A DNA stretch of 64,000 nucleotides from Owenia fusiformis (GCA_903813345.2 CAIIXF020000005.1:1490001-1554000); one strand, 5' to 3'. Positions 42,371 through 56,030 are shown, counted from the first letter of the stretch. Numbers and translations: made by a program. Notes: generated by a model not told the origin, from the sequence alone.

Positions 42371-45300
42371 ATGGCTTTTGTTCAAGCAGTGTTGGTGTTG
42401 GGTAAGTCAAAACTAGTTTAACCACTACATAACAGTGTTTTCTTCAAGCTTAGATTATATTCAGTGCTACCACAGTTTGCATATAAAAGATTATTCAATT
42501 TCTACAGAAATTTTTTTGCTGATTTTCATTTTGTATGAATTTCCATTCATTTTCCAAGGATTGCACAGGGTTTTTACTTTTATATGCTTATTGAGTCAAG
42601 GCTTGCTCTTTTGACTTCTTTTTCCTTCTAGACGAATTCATATGGATGATTGGCAGCCATTATTGAAACTCAATGCTCTGTTGCCTGCAGTGGAATCCCG
42701 GGAGTGGAATAGACTACAGTTGGGGACAAAAATAAATGACAGGTCGATTTTCGATCACCATTTCCTAATTATGGTGGTCTGAAAGCCCATAATTTCCAAT
42801 ATTGTCTAGATACATATCCCTTAAAATTTGTATATTTTACATTTTGTATAATCTCATCCACTGACTCATGGCCTCTTGTAAATTCTCTTATTTTTAACAT
42901 GGGAAATCCTCACTTCAGCAAATCCACCTGTCATTTATTTATGTCCCCAACTGTAGTCCAGTTTAGTAAAAATATTTCTATAAGGTTCTCTTTGGACCAA
43001 ATTTTTCATTGATAGACGGTCATTACGAATATTTTGGTAGTATTCAAGCTTCCTCAGCAGTTCTTGTCTTCAAATTCAATTTATGTGTACTCTCACTCTC
43101 AGTCTACTGACCTAAGGAAGGCCAATGAAACCTTGCTTCAACCCTGGATAGATGATGGTAGATGTTTTATCTCTCAGCACATTCTCAGCATCCCTGTCAG
43201 TTTTTAATCAACAACAAGTTAAATACAGTAGCCTTATATGTGTAATCATGGATGTTTGCATGGAAATCAGCATGGCCATTTGGCTACATCATTATCATCA
43301 TCATCATCATTAGGACGTAATGGGCTAAGCAAGTAATGTCATCCTCTCATTAACTTAAGCCACCTGGCTTCTCAATTCATTGGTTATTAATACAAGTCTA
43401 ATTGAAAGCCCATGCTATAACATATAGTGCTCCCTCTTCCAGTGATCGTCCATCCTCTTCTTAAAGTTTTCTAGGGTCGGTGAACATACTACTTTCTCTG
43501 GCAGGCTTTTCCAGATTGCTATAACTCTTTTGGAGAAGAAGTGCTTTCTGAGGTTAAGCCTGGATCTTTCCTGATATAATTTAAGTCATGCCCTCTTGTA
43601 GATCTCACTGTTGACTGAATTAAGAATGTCTCTGCATTTACTCTGTCAATGAACAATTTTAAAAACCTGAATTATGTCTGCTCTTTTCCGTCTATATGTC
43701 ATAGAGTATAGCTTTAACTGTTTAAGTCTTTCTGGGTAAGGTTTTTCGTTCATTCCAGTGACAAGTTTTGTGGCTGTGTGGTGAACTCTCTCAATATCTT
43801 CCAACATGGGCCGGTCCATGGACTTTCAAGAAATCCAATGCTTCCACCTCTTACTCTACACTGGTTTTGAGAACAGCAGCTTGCTCAAATAATGATCTAA
43901 TGTATCACCCTATAATATAGACATGTACCGACTATAAATCCATTTCATTAATTAGATTATGCACAATTTCTTGAAGTACATGTAATTCTTTGAGTTTGTT
44001 CTTTGCACCATGGTAGATCTACAGAATATGAGGAATCCAAAGTTTTGCATTGGCAAAATCAGGGACTTAGAGACACTTGACTTGATAGGGGTACTATCAA
44101 TTTGAGATTAGATCTAATGATAATATACAATCCAATCGATATATGCCACCCCCCCTCTAATCTGGCCGTGAGAAATGGTTTGAAAATATCATTAGTCAGT
44201 GGAGGATAAACAGTAAATGCTATAAACTGATGTGATTCAAGGCTTACATGTACCTTATATCTTTTATTAACAGCATGCATATTAGCAGTCACTACAGGAG
44301 AGGTGAAGGTTGCAGTGATAGGGAAGGCATTCTCTTTTCCCATTCAGAGAGCGGATTTCTTCAATGGGACATCATTGTGTAAGTTAAACTTGAAGAATGG
44401 AAAAATGAAATATACATGAACTGTGAATACAACATAGAAATTAGCTCCACATGGTGCATTAGTTATCATTTGAATGAAATGAAGCACGGGCCATTAAATT
44501 GCAGCATCAATGAACCAAAAAATCAGAAAAATCAAATGCTTAGTTCAAAACTAGTTTCAAAACCCTAAGTTGGGCAGCTAAATATTTAAAACCTTTGTAG
44601 CTCTTTGTGAACAACCACTTTTTTATTTCTGGTCGAGATTTTGCTAATTTTTTGATTTATGATTTTCGTGTCATGGTTTTTACAAGTATATACCACATGT
44701 ACTGTAGTAGTTCACAATCCTATACAATTGACCTATGAGGTGTCTTGTTATTTAATCACCAATATCTGATTTGTGTTTCAAATCTGTCACCTAAGAGTGG
44801 TTAAGATCTACACTGTAAGGAAAATATTTTTATGGGTATAATATACATGTACATATTTCCAGTGGAAACGGTCCCTGTTGAGTTTTCACCTTCTCTGATT
44901 GGCTACCCAGATCTGCCATCATGGTTGACGTTTGTCCAAAGAAACCTCACTGAGGATGGCTATATATACGGCACACCCAACTCCTATACTGACTCAAACT
45001 ACAATTTAGAGGTAAGAAATGATATGGACCTCTTGTTTTACAAATCCTGGTGAACTCAGCTAATAATGAGTTGTTGCCATCCCAATGATTAAAGTTAAGT
45101 TATATACCATTATTTTGGAACAGGGCATTAACTTGTTTTTGAAGACAGATGAAATAATGAAACTTTTTAATTATAATTATATCCACGAATTAATATTCTT
45201 CATGTGCAATCCAATTGTTTATCATTTATTAATGCCATGTAGTCAAAATAATATTTTCTATATTTTACATATTTCTTTATTTGTTATATGTTACAAAATA

Positions 45301-48300
45301 ATATATTGCAGATTCTTGCGGTGAATAAGAACAACTACCAGACATCAAGACGTGAAGTGACAGTCAGTGTCAAACCTAACTCAAGTAAGTAAAGTGCCAG
45401 TCAGTGTCACACCTAACTCAAGTAAGTGAAGTGACAGTCAGTGTCACACCTAACTCAAGTAAGTAAAGTTACAGTCAGTGTCACACCTAACTCAAGTAAG
45501 TAAAGTGACAGTCAGTGTCACACCTAACTCAAGTAAGTGAAGTGACAGTCAGTGTCACACCTAACTCAAGTAAGTGAAGTGACAGTCATTGTCACACCTA
45601 ACTCAAGTAAGTGAAGTGACAGTCATTGTCACATCTAACTCAAGTAAGTAAAGTGACAGTCAGTGTCACACCTAACTCAAGTAAGTGAAATGACAGTCAG
45701 TGTCACACCTAACTCAAGTAAGTGAAGTGACAGTCAGTGTCACACCTAACTCAAGTAAGTGAAATGACAGTCAGTGTCACACCTAACTCAAGTAAGTAAA
45801 GCGACAGTCAGTGTCACACCTAACTCAAGTAAGTGAAGTGACAGTCAGTGTCACACCTAACTCAAGTAAGTGAAGTGACAGTCATTGTCACACCTAACTC
45901 AAGTAAGTGAAGTGACAGTCATTGTCACACCTAACTCAAGTAAGTGAAGTGACAGTCAGTGTCACACCTAACTCAAGTAAGTGAAGTGACAGTCAGTGTC
46001 ATACCTAACTCAAGTAAGTGAAATGACAGTCAGTGTCACACCTAACTCAAGTAAGTGAAGTGACAGTCAGTGTCACACCTAACTCAAGTAAGTGAAGTGA
46101 CAGTCAGTGTCACACCTAACTCAAGTTAGTGAAATGACAGTCAGTGTCACACCTAACTCAAGTAAGTGAAGTGACAGTCAGTGTCAAACCTAACTCAAGT
46201 ATGTGAAGTGACAGTCAGTGTCACACCTAACTCAAGTTAGTGAAGTGACAGTCATTGTCACACCTAACTCAAGTAAGTGAAGTGACAGTCAGTGTCACAC
46301 CTAACTCAAGTAAGTGAAGTGACAGTCAGTGTCACACCTAACTCAAGTAAGTGAAGTGACAGTCCGTGTCACACCTAACTCAAGTAAGTGAAGTGACAGT
46401 AAGTGTCACACCTAACAGTAAGTGGAGTGCCAGTCAGTGTCACACCTAATTCAAGAAAATAAAGTGACAGTCAATGTCACATCAAACTCAAGTAAGTGAA
46501 GTGAAAGTCTTGCGTCACACCAAACCCAAATAATTGAAGTGACAGTCAATGTCACACCAAACCTCAGTAAGTTAAGTGATATTGGGTACTGGACTGCATG
46601 TTTTTCAATGATACAATTATGGTGATCTTTTTACCATTGATTTCTTTTTTAGCTTACATTCATTGTACATCAGACAATTGCTTTTTGGTCACATTCATCC
46701 ATGCCATGTTATAATACATATATCTTTTATTGACTCTTAACAATAACCTCTTAGCAATAACCTGACATATTCATTCCAGATCTTATAAGTTACTTGGTGC
46801 TGTTGCAAATTAAGAATTTCAATGTGGAAGACTTCTACAAGAAGCAGCACGTGAGGAGAGTTGAGAATATTATGCGTGACATCTGGCCATCTGGATCTGT
46901 TTACATCACAAAGGTCTCATCATTGGTTGATGAAGGAGCGAGAAAACCCATTCCAAAAAGCCAAGGGGAGAAAATACCGAAAGAAGGGTTAGATTTTTAT
47001 TTCACTTTAAATTTAACTCTTTCATGTGAGCTGGAATTCTTAGTCTTGCCTTAGTAGTGTAACATTTTGACCATTTTAAATCCAATTATTTTGGGCTTAA
47101 TGAAAGTGAGGTTTTGGCACTACCTAATCGAAATTAGTTTCACTCTGAAACATATTGAAATTTTGATTTAACCCCCCTATCACATCAAACTAGTTCTTGC
47201 CCTTTCTTGCCAGTTCTACGAAAGTATGTCTAAAATAATTAACTACTTCGTTCATAAACAATCTTCAATACGTCCATCTCATTCGCAGTTCGTTCAGGTC
47301 GCACCTCGTCGGTATGCAACGTCGTAGAGGTCATCATGACCTGATTACAGAACGGTATGGTCGCCATCGAATTTTGAATCAATTCAAAATTCTAAATCAC
47401 ATTCCCCATCTGGGAAAGTCCATGAAGTTCGTAAACAGACCGTAGAATTTTGTAGCTATGTTCATTCAATTCGCACACAGTTTAAATCCGATTCGGCAAT
47501 GTTTTGAAGAACGCAGTGACGAACTGGTTCTGGTGTGATAGCTATTTTTGTTAATTCGTTCAGAAGCAGTTTTTAATACGTTCATCTCATCTTTATTCCG
47601 TCTGCAGTACGTTGGTATCAAGTTTAGATTGGGTTAAATTGTGCGTCCATCTCGTCTACACAACGTATCCAAGCAGTTCAATTACGTCCTTAATCAGTTT
47701 AAACCAGTTGACAATTAGTTGTACCTCATTCTCAATACGTTCTAATATGATACTGAATTATAAAATAGTAAACATTGTGTCCCTAATACGTGCATAATGC
47801 ATTTATAATCCCCTATTTTCCTGATTGGGGTACTCACGGCTGCAATTTACGCCTGACTACACGTCGTAATACATTTCTAGTAGGATTGAAGTATGACACT
47901 TCAGTTCGTAGTGTGTCCCCAGTGCATCCAGGTCGTCTTAAGTACGTTGACACTTGTTCTGATTGCAGAACGTGACGATCACCAGAAAATTTTGAGCATG
48001 CTCTAAGTTCTGGAAGACCTACTCGTTCGAGTAGTTTCATGAAGTTTTTAAACAGATCCCAAACGGTTCTTAGTGGGTTCTTAGTACGTCAAATCCGTTC
48101 GTGCACAGTTTAACCCCGTTTTCGAGAACGTAGTGAGAACTAGTTTGGTAAGATAGTAGGGTAAATGAAGATACATTATTGATGAATGGAGGAAGGTAAG
48201 GTATGACATACTATCCTCACAAAACCAATATAAAATGTTAGAAATGTATTTGTTATTAATTTATTAATCTATTTACAATTTGAATGTTATAATAAAGCAC

Positions 48301-48518
48301 ACTTTTAGATTGCTCTGGTGGCAATTCACTGTAATAAATAAATTATAAAAACATCATCTTACAGTATCTTGGTTCAAGTGGGAGGAACTCGAGACTTTTC
48401 AACACCCTTGCGGCAGACGGAGATTGAGATTGAGAGCTGTCGTCATGACAACGATCCACCCGTTACCATCAAGGCGAATTTTCCAGGCTACAACATTGAT
48501 TGGTGCAGATATGAAATG
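42371..48518 (+). CDS. SGCE: Alpha/epsilon-sarcoglycan, first six coding exons (gene continues)
   Basis: Sarcoglycans are single-pass glycoproteins of the dystrophin complex at the cell membrane. Coding exons: 42371-42401, 44274-44378, 44863-45011, 45312-45384, 46780-46987, 48365-48518. Phases 1, 1, 0, 1, 2, 0 join to 240 codons. The first exon supplies a signal peptide (MAFVQAVLVLACILAVTTG). GYPDLPSWLTFVQRN, DGYIYGTPNS, ILAVNKNNYQTSRREV, IKNFNVEDFY and NIDWCRYEM match the alpha/epsilon family in order and cover the cadherin-like ectodomain and the Cys-containing region before the membrane segment. The donor after exon 5 (gttaga) is weak. The membrane-spanning and cytoplasmic exons were not found up to 64000, so they probably lie beyond a long intron. 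Exon 4 has a tandemly repeated 3' edge; intron 5 holds a TIR element and intron 1 a retroelement. Confidence 0.9.
43395..43830 (-). mobile_element. Decayed non-LTR retrotransposon, 3' end of the RT frame
   Basis: Minus-strand translation gives LEDIERVHHTATKLVTGMN, ERLKQLKLYSMTYRRKRAD and IIQVFKIVH, a stop, then after another stop LNLRKHFFSKRVIAIWKSLP and FKKRMDDHW. These are the standard C-terminal blocks of CR1-like reverse transcriptases. Two in-frame stops show it is dead. It is in sarcoglycan intron 1, antisense to the gene. Confidence 0.85.
45352..46580 (+). repeat. 37-bp array carrying the sarcoglycan exon 4 end and donor
   Basis: About 33 units. The first is the last 33 nt of exon 4 (GTGAAGTGACAGTCAGTGTC...) plus 'gtaa'; the others lie in intron 4. 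The first 28 or so are nearly identical and most keep the donor TCAA|gtaagt; the last five are degenerate. Period 37 shifts the frame, and reading past the first donor meets TAA at once (AGT AAG TAA). Only the first donor therefore gives a productive message. Confidence 0.96.
47169..48164. mobile_element. 990-bp TIR element with TAA target duplication
   Basis: Ends: CCCCCCTATCACATCAAACT (47172 on) and, on the other strand, CCCTACTATCTTACCAAACT (48161 back), both continuing AGTTC. Flanking TAA at 47169-47171 and 48162-48164 fits the TWA target of PIF/Harbinger. An internal copy of the end motif (gaactggttctggtgtgata, about 47521) suggests nesting or a deletion. No transposase frame; likely non-autonomous. 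In sarcoglycan intron 5. Confidence 0.7.
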
Positions 48519-51500
48519 GTAAGGAGCACTATTTGTCAACCTTTTTGCATCCATATTATGGAAAGCCCATGTTCCATCCAATTTATGTTAAGTAAAATCA
48601 GAATTCTTTTCATCTTTATAAAGATGGGGATTGTATTCATATTCTTTGAAATTAGGTTGCCATAGGAATTCTCCCAGACTTAGCACCAAAAGATGTCAGT
48701 ATTAAATAATCTGATTTAAAGTGTAGTGATCAATGTGATAATTACACTTTAGTTGGGATGTTGTATTTAGTAATGTATTTGGATATGTCTGCTGATTCAA
48801 TTGTATTTGGAGGTGTTTGATAGCTTCAGAGTGAACCTAAGGAATGTACCAATTTCTTTCAATATAACAACAGGGCTGGCACAAAGTGAAGTGCATTTTG
48901 AACTTCCTTTAATTTTGAAAGGTCTTTAAAGATTTTACAAGAAAATATATTCACAGTTTGTGTATGTATAGCAGGCTACTATGTATAATTGATGTTTGGA
49001 AATAAGATTAATTAATATTGTTGTGTGATGGATGATAATTTATGGAGTTGGAGCATTTCAATTCTTACAGTGTATGTTTACCTGGAAATATGGTGATATT
49101 GTCTTACCTTTAACTGCTTTAAGTCAAAGATTGCAAGTATGGAATTCCAGGAATATGTTGTTAATTAATCATTTTGTTCTGTTTCATGTCAGTTCTGCCA
49201 TGTACTTTGTCCATTAATAATGACCAGCAACAGACAGTAATGCGATTATGACCAATACATATCAGATCATGTTATAAAAATGATATACTCATTAATAAGT
49301 CTTATGGAATAAAAAGGGAAATTATGTTTGAATTAGAGGTTGTCTAATGTCATTTATTTATTTAGAGAGAACAACCCGGAGTGATTGGCTCTATGATTTA
49401 AGAGTCATCAATAGTTAAGTAAAGTACAAATCTAAATACAGGGTGGTCAAAACAATGGAAACCCTGCATTTTCCTCATATCTTTGTCATTTCGAGAAATT
49501 ACTCCCTGATATCTCACACATTTGTAAAGCATTCACTTAACACCGTACCGTATTTCATGACCATCAGACTGATAATCACAATTTTACACCCTCCTGTACA
49601 TATAAATCTAGTTTATGTAAATCCTGATATGTTGTGTCCTCTTTATTTAAATGAATATGTTTCGAAATTGTTAATTTTCTCCATTTTATGGGAGGAGGGA
49701 GGGGTCAGTGATTGAAGTAGATTTATTTATGAGCTTTAAAATGATATATGACAAATACTATGAAGACATTGGTATATGTCTGCCTAGGGGGGCCCCATAG
49801 TTTCGGGACACTGTATATGAACCTGCCCTTTCATTGAAAAAATCATTGAAAATGTTGAAAAATGCATTTCTTGCCTAAGGAGTACACATCAACTTCAAAT
49901 GGTAATTCTTATGGATAACTGCACATTTATAATCGTAGGCTTTAAGTCAACTTTATTCATTTAAACATGAAGAAAATGATGGAAATCATGGATTAAAATC
50001 ACCCAAAGACATTTGTTCGAATCAGGGATTTCACAATTTTATTGATTAATAAATCTTCCAATTAATTTAGGCCAGAGTAAATAATTCTATTTTTATTTTT
50101 TTTCTTATATCTTATCTTCAACATTTTGGCTAATTAGGATGCTTTTTGACCAGAGGTCAAGTACAATCTCCAGTCTACTGCAAAATATAATCCTTTTGTG
50201 AAATGTGGTTGGCCTATGATGGGCTCCTGGTGTGAAACAGAGTCTCTAAAGGTATGTAAAATGGTTCAGAAGACTACTAAGTGAGTTTGAGATCATCTCG
50301 CATCCTCTCTCAGTGATAAATTGCGTCAATAAATTCAGATTTTAAAATGGTCAGAAATAGTTTTGTAAAGAGTGCTTCAGGTTTGAATTGATCACTCGTA
50401 CTATATTACTCCACATTCACACTATGAATGAGTTCTACCCAGAGAGTGTTACTATCATGGTATAAAGAATAATGTGATTTTTTGTGTTGTGTTGTGCATT
50501 ATTTTCATTGACCAGCTAGATCTCTCAATGACCAGTAGATTTTGGAGTTATGCCAGTCATAGTGACCAGTAGATTTTATCATTGACCACTTGAAATCTCA
50601 TGTTGACCAGCAGGAAAATATGGCTAAATGTGTGTCGAAAGAGATAGAGAAAGATATGCTAAACATACTTTTATTTTGCAATAGCCTGTTACATTAATTC
50701 TAGACCTGAAAGCTCACTTGATCCCTACTCATACAATTCATTTCCTGAATAAATAGAAATGATTCCCGGAAGATTGATAAATGATGAAACACTCATGTAC
50801 TCATTTCTAAAAAACATCATTGTCTAAATTGAAAACTATCGGGATTACCCAAAAGTTATTGATTTGAGTTTTAATTACTAATATTCACACATTCTGGATT
50901 TCAATTATAAGAGGTGTATTACGTGTGAACAAATGTGTCATTCATTGTGTGTAACATGTTGGTGCAAATGGTGCAAATGTCACAGTTTATGTAAGAAATA
51001 TCAAGGCAAATAACGCATTGAGAATATTATATGATGATATTGTTACTTGAAGGTGTATTGAACATGAGGGAATAAAGTGCTAAGCCTTATCATTGTATAA
51101 TAAGACCTTAATCATTACACAATTTAATAACCAGCAAGGCCGAGAATTTCCAACCACTACTATTCTTGGGTTCATAAAATAATGTCAGTTTTTATTTAGT
51201 TATATCATGGGGTTTCTCTTGAAAGCCCATGGTTATATATTTAAACAATGACTCTAATGTTTTATCGCTTTTTCATAAATTTTCTCTTTTAAAATAAATA
51301 AGAAAAATTTGAGGAAAAAACAAATAACATGCCTTGATCCTCATCATCATGTAAAATGACATAAAGTTAAACACAGGTTTTAAATCACTCAGCCTTATAA
51401 GGTAATACATCAATCACATTTCCAAGCATATCACTGCCTTGTTGGATGACTACAATTCTAATATCCACACTGTCTGTTAAAGTAAGAACCATCAGATAAC

Positions 51501-51856
51501 AAAAGAGAAGGTTGTCTTGTTCATGATTTATAGGCAGAAGTATTTAGTAGGAAAGGTACATGCAAGGCAGGAGATGGATAGATTCCTTAGTAGAACCGAC
51601 AATGTGGTCACTAGAGCTGGATCTTGGGTTTTGAAATAGGTACAGTATGGTGTAAAGAGATACATGTACCTAAGGTCAACCAACTAGTGGCAACATTTTG
51701 AGATATGTACACTTGAAATACGGAAGATCAATTTTCTTAAATCAATCTCAAATTATGGTTATATGGTGGCATACATTTCACTTGCACACGTATAAAAAAC
51801 TAAATCCATCACAATCTGAATTTCCTGTAATGCTGAACAGTATTCCATGTTCAATT

Positions 51857-51950
51857 TACTCCATCTTATTTAAACATCATTTAAATCTACTCCATCTTAT
51901 TTAAACATCATGTAAATCTACTCCATCTATTTAAACATCATATAAATCCA
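51857..51950. repeat. Three-copy 30-33-bp tandem repeat
   Basis: 'ctccatcttatttaaacatcat' with 'taaatc' linkers, three copies, placed just before the dispersed repeat at 51957. Confidence 0.8.
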
Positions 51951-51956
51951 CTCTGA

Positions 51957-52027
51957 TAGCATCTTTCTGTTTCACCCGAAACATCTCAGGGCTGAGAAGA
52001 AATGAGATGTCATGGTTTATCATGATG
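51957..52027 (+). repeat. 71-bp dispersed repeat, copy 1
   Basis: Starts tagcatctttctgtttcacc and ends catggtttatcatgatg; matches 62251-62321 with only a few changes. Confidence 0.85.
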
Positions 52028-52084
52028 ATATAAATCCACAATCTGCAGTTAGTTGTCAATGTGAAGTTCAAGCAAAAATAGTGC

Positions 52085-52990
52085 AGATTTCACACTAATC
52101 TGTCAGCACTAATTCTGCACAAATAGAGCTGTACTGCCACTATTATTGCCTAATTCATGTGAACATTGCACTAATTCTGCACAAATAGAGCTGTACTGGC
52201 AGTATTATTGCCTAATTCATGCGAACATTGCACTAATTCTGCACAAATAGAGCTGTACTGGCATTATTATTGCCCAATTCATGCAATCATTGCACTAATA
52301 CAGCACAAATAGAGCTGTACTGGCATTATTATTGCCTAATTCATGCAATCATTGCACTAATTCAGCACAAATAGAGCTGTACTGGCATTATTATTGCCCA
52401 ATTCATGTGAACATTGCACTAATTCTGCACAAATAGAGCTGTACTGGCAGTATTATTGCCTAATTCATGTGAACATTGCACTAATTCTGCACAAATAGAG
52501 CTGTACTGGCAGTATTATTGCCTAATTCATGTGAACATTGCACTAATTCTGCATAAATAGAGCTGTACTGGCATTATTATTGCCCAATTCATGTGAACAT
52601 TGCACTAATTCAGCACAAATAGAGCTGTACTGGCATTATTATTGCCCAATTCATGTGAACATTGCACTAATTCTGCACAAATAGAGCTGTACTGGCAGTA
52701 TTATTGCCTAATTCATGTGAACATTGCACTAATTCTGCACAAATAGAGCTGTACTGGCAGTATTATTGCCTAATTCATGTGAACATTGCACTAATTCTGC
52801 ATAAATAGAGCTGTACTGGCATTATTATTGCCCAATTCATGTGAACATTGCACTAATTCAGCACAAATAGAGCTGTACTGGCATTATTATTGCCCAATTC
52901 ATGTGAACATTGCACTAATTCTGCACAAATAGAGCTGTACTGGCAGTATTATTGCCTAATTCATGTGAACATTGCACTGATTCTGTACTT
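52085..52990. repeat. 62-bp satellite with four-unit higher-order structure
   Basis: About 14 copies with core 'aaatagagctgtactggca' and 'attcatgtgaacattgcact'. Unit variants (ggcagtatt..cctaatt; ggcattatt..cccaatt; ctgcac/ctgcat/cagcac) come in the order A A B C, A A B C, A over units 6-14. A 248-bp four-unit block has therefore been duplicated. Confidence 0.92.
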
Positions 52991-53079
52991 ACCTGATAGG
53001 GATGGTTTTTGTGCTGAATGAATGGTGAATTAGTGCAAAATTAGTGCAGAATTTTACATCTTGACTGTAATTTTATTGA

Positions 53080-53918
53080 CCACAATGCACGGATAGTGGG
53101 AAGTCCACCATATATTACTTATATTATATACACCAGGTAATGTTAGTAAAAATTAAAAAAATATGAAAAAAATATGGTCACCTGTCCTCTAGATTCAATT
53201 TTTGAATGAATCGTAGCATAATGTACAGATTATTTGATATCATGCTATTCTTGAAACATTTATACGCAAAAATAACTGGGTCGCTCACCTCTTATGCCTA
53301 TATGTGTTCAGTAATCATCGATTCTCGTGAGTAAAATTTCTCCAGGCCATTGAAAGATCCGCTCAGTAAATTGACAATTTCTACTGCGCATGTGTCTTAA
53401 AAAATTTTTGGGAACACTATTGCGTTTTCTACCTTTTTTCTGGCATTTTTGGCATCGTAAAGTAATTCTCGAAGAAGAGTTGTCTTAGCAGTTCCTGCTT
53501 GACCTACCATGCAAACATTATAACCAGCGGCAACTAAATCCTTGACATTTTCCCGTGGTAAATTCACAAACTGAGCCATGTTTCCGGGTACCGTTGTGCG
53601 CATGCGCGCCTTCGCGTGATTTGCTTTATTCTCGTGAGATAAGGCGCTCCGTCCCCTTAAATTTTTATTTTGAACAACCATTATGATTTGGTGCATTATC
53701 TGACCAATAAAGCAGATTTGGAGGTATGAATATTTTTTTTATTTTTCTGTTTAGTGTTTTCTACAGGCCCTATGTGTCTCAGGATATTTGTTTAAAAAAA
53801 ACTAGACAAATAATTTATTTTAAAAATACGTATTTTTTATTTTGGATGGAAGCTGCGTAACCTGGTGTATATAATATAAGTAATATATGGAGGACTTCCC
53901 ACTATCCGTGCCACAATG
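53080..53918 (-). mobile_element. 823-bp TIR element with 8-bp target duplication and a P-loop frame
   Basis: Element 53088-53910; target duplication CCACAATG (53080-53087, 53911-53918). Inverted repeats of about 50 bp start CACGGATAGTGGGAAGTCC and differ at one or two sites. On the minus strand 53696-53397 is a 99-codon frame with GYNVCMVGQAGTAKTTLL, a Walker A motif like that of PIF1-type helicases or AAA proteins, ending soon after. An 8-bp duplication fits hAT, P or related elements. The frame looks like a captured host gene fragment (Pack-type element) more than a transposase; this is inference. Confidence 0.85.
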
Positions 53919-55774
53919 GCTATACTTTCATGAGTTTTTTGTTTGAATTTTTTATTTCTACATCCTTATTTATGTGATAACATGTGAACCATTAATTGTA
54001 TCACCATAATAAGTTTTCACAAGTTGAACTATTATGGCTTCTGAAATGACACATGGAATTAGTTAAAAGGCTTTTCCAATACCTCGTCTTAGATATAATT
54101 CTTTTGAGTGGATTGATGTGTAATTAAAAAACTCAGAAAATGCCATCAACAGATAGAATGGCATTTCTTAAGATTTAGAGATATCCAACCTTTTCATCCA
54201 GGCACAATACGGGGCTTCATAGCGAATTTACTCTGTAGTATATTTAAGATAAATGCCAAGGTTTATTAGGCGGATGTGATAGACTTAAAATGCAATATCT
54301 TATAAAAAGTGAGGATTTGTTTTTCTCATTCAAAAGATCGGGATAATAAGAGTAAGAATATAATTGATAGCCTTTGACGGTTAAAGTCGATAATCTTCAG
54401 AATCAGCTGCTGGCTTAGTTAATTTCAATAAGGTCATAAATCTTCAGTGTTTCTATGGTTTCATTGTGACCTTTTCCAATAACTGGCAGAAACGCATTGT
54501 CACATACAAGTTTAGATTTAGAATGTTTTGATATTTATACATTTATCAGGAATACATGTTCGGTATCAATTCTTATATTATTAAATTTCAGGTTATTGTC
54601 ACAACCCTGGATATGATTTGATTGTCACAATCACTGACACATATCGTGTTTAATCTAGCGCAATGATTGCATTCGAGTAAATGGAAAAGTAGCCTCCTTA
54701 GTTTAGCCTGTTGATGTTCTGATAGCTTTCAGCCATTACGTCTGTAGGCCATTATAAAATAGCACAATAATCTCTTTCAACAACTGATGAAACTATTTAG
54801 AGATAATGCAACTGAAGGTTTTCCTTTTTTCTCTTTACTTTACATCGAAATACTGTGCTATACTGTAAATCATCATAACTTGGCACTCATAACTTAGAAT
54901 TTTGTGGTTTTGACCTTTTGTAAAGTTTCCTTACTTTTGAATCCCCTTGGAAAAAAGTGTTTTTGCACAATTATAATTTAAGTTGATATTTGACAGACAT
55001 TTTCTATCAATTTTCTGTTTGTTCTGAAACTGAAATTATAATTTTGTCAAAAAGAATAAGTGGCAAAGTCTGCCAAATTAAATAAATCATGCAAAAAATA
55101 ACCATGGTTAAAGTATTCTGCTTCATAGTTATCCATAAACGAAGTTAAGAAACTTGTTGCTTTTGTTTCTAGCGAGGTTAGCCCATAAGCTTCTCTCTCA
55201 TCAGCAATAGCGAGACTTTTAAGCCATTTGGAATCTTTGATGATCGAATAATTCGTAGTACACAGTACTTAGACTTTAAAGAGATAATTTATATCGATAA
55301 TAATTACAACCCATTTCCTCAAACAAATCTACATCAATTTTAAATTGTATTCTATATGTTCATCAATATGATCACAAAGATAGTTGTTCATTACGAAGAT
55401 ATTTCTTTGCTTTGATTAAGAAAATTAATGAAAAGGAGTGGGTTCTTAAAGAGGATTATCCTCCAGTTGGGTGGGATCTTGTATCAAATAATTTGCTACT
55501 AATAAATCTACTTTCAGGATAACCTATAATTAAATAAATGCTATTTATACTCAAGTTTATACCATAAGAGGATAACAGTGCTAATATAATATTACGTCGT
55601 AAAATAAAGCTTAGTAGGATAGACACTGCCAAGTCGTCCTTTCATAACCAATTATTTTCTCTTGGTATTTATGTATTATGATTGTCATACTAGGATGCAC
55701 TTTCATCAGCTATACTTTTGAAATAGGAAATTATTCTAGCTTTATCCAATCAGATTTGATAATTAGAAATTGAT

Positions 55775-56030
55775 CAGAATTTGAAGTCAGAAATTGACTA
55801 TACCCATTCAAAATAGATAGTCAGAAATTGATTAATCCAAGTCAGAATGGATAGTTAGAAATTGACTATACCCATTGAGAATTGATAGTCAGAAATTAGA
55901 AATTGACGATACAATTAGAATATATTGTCAGAAATCAACTATACCCAATTCAAATTTGTAGTAAGAAATTGACTGTACCCATTTGAATTTGTAGTCAAAA
56001 ATTGACTGAACCCAAGTAGAATAATAATTT
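55775..56030. repeat. Degenerate tandem repeat, 'agaaattgactatacccat'
   Basis: About seven diverged copies of roughly 35-45 bp built from 'gtcagaaattga' and 'ctatacccatt'. Confidence 0.65.
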
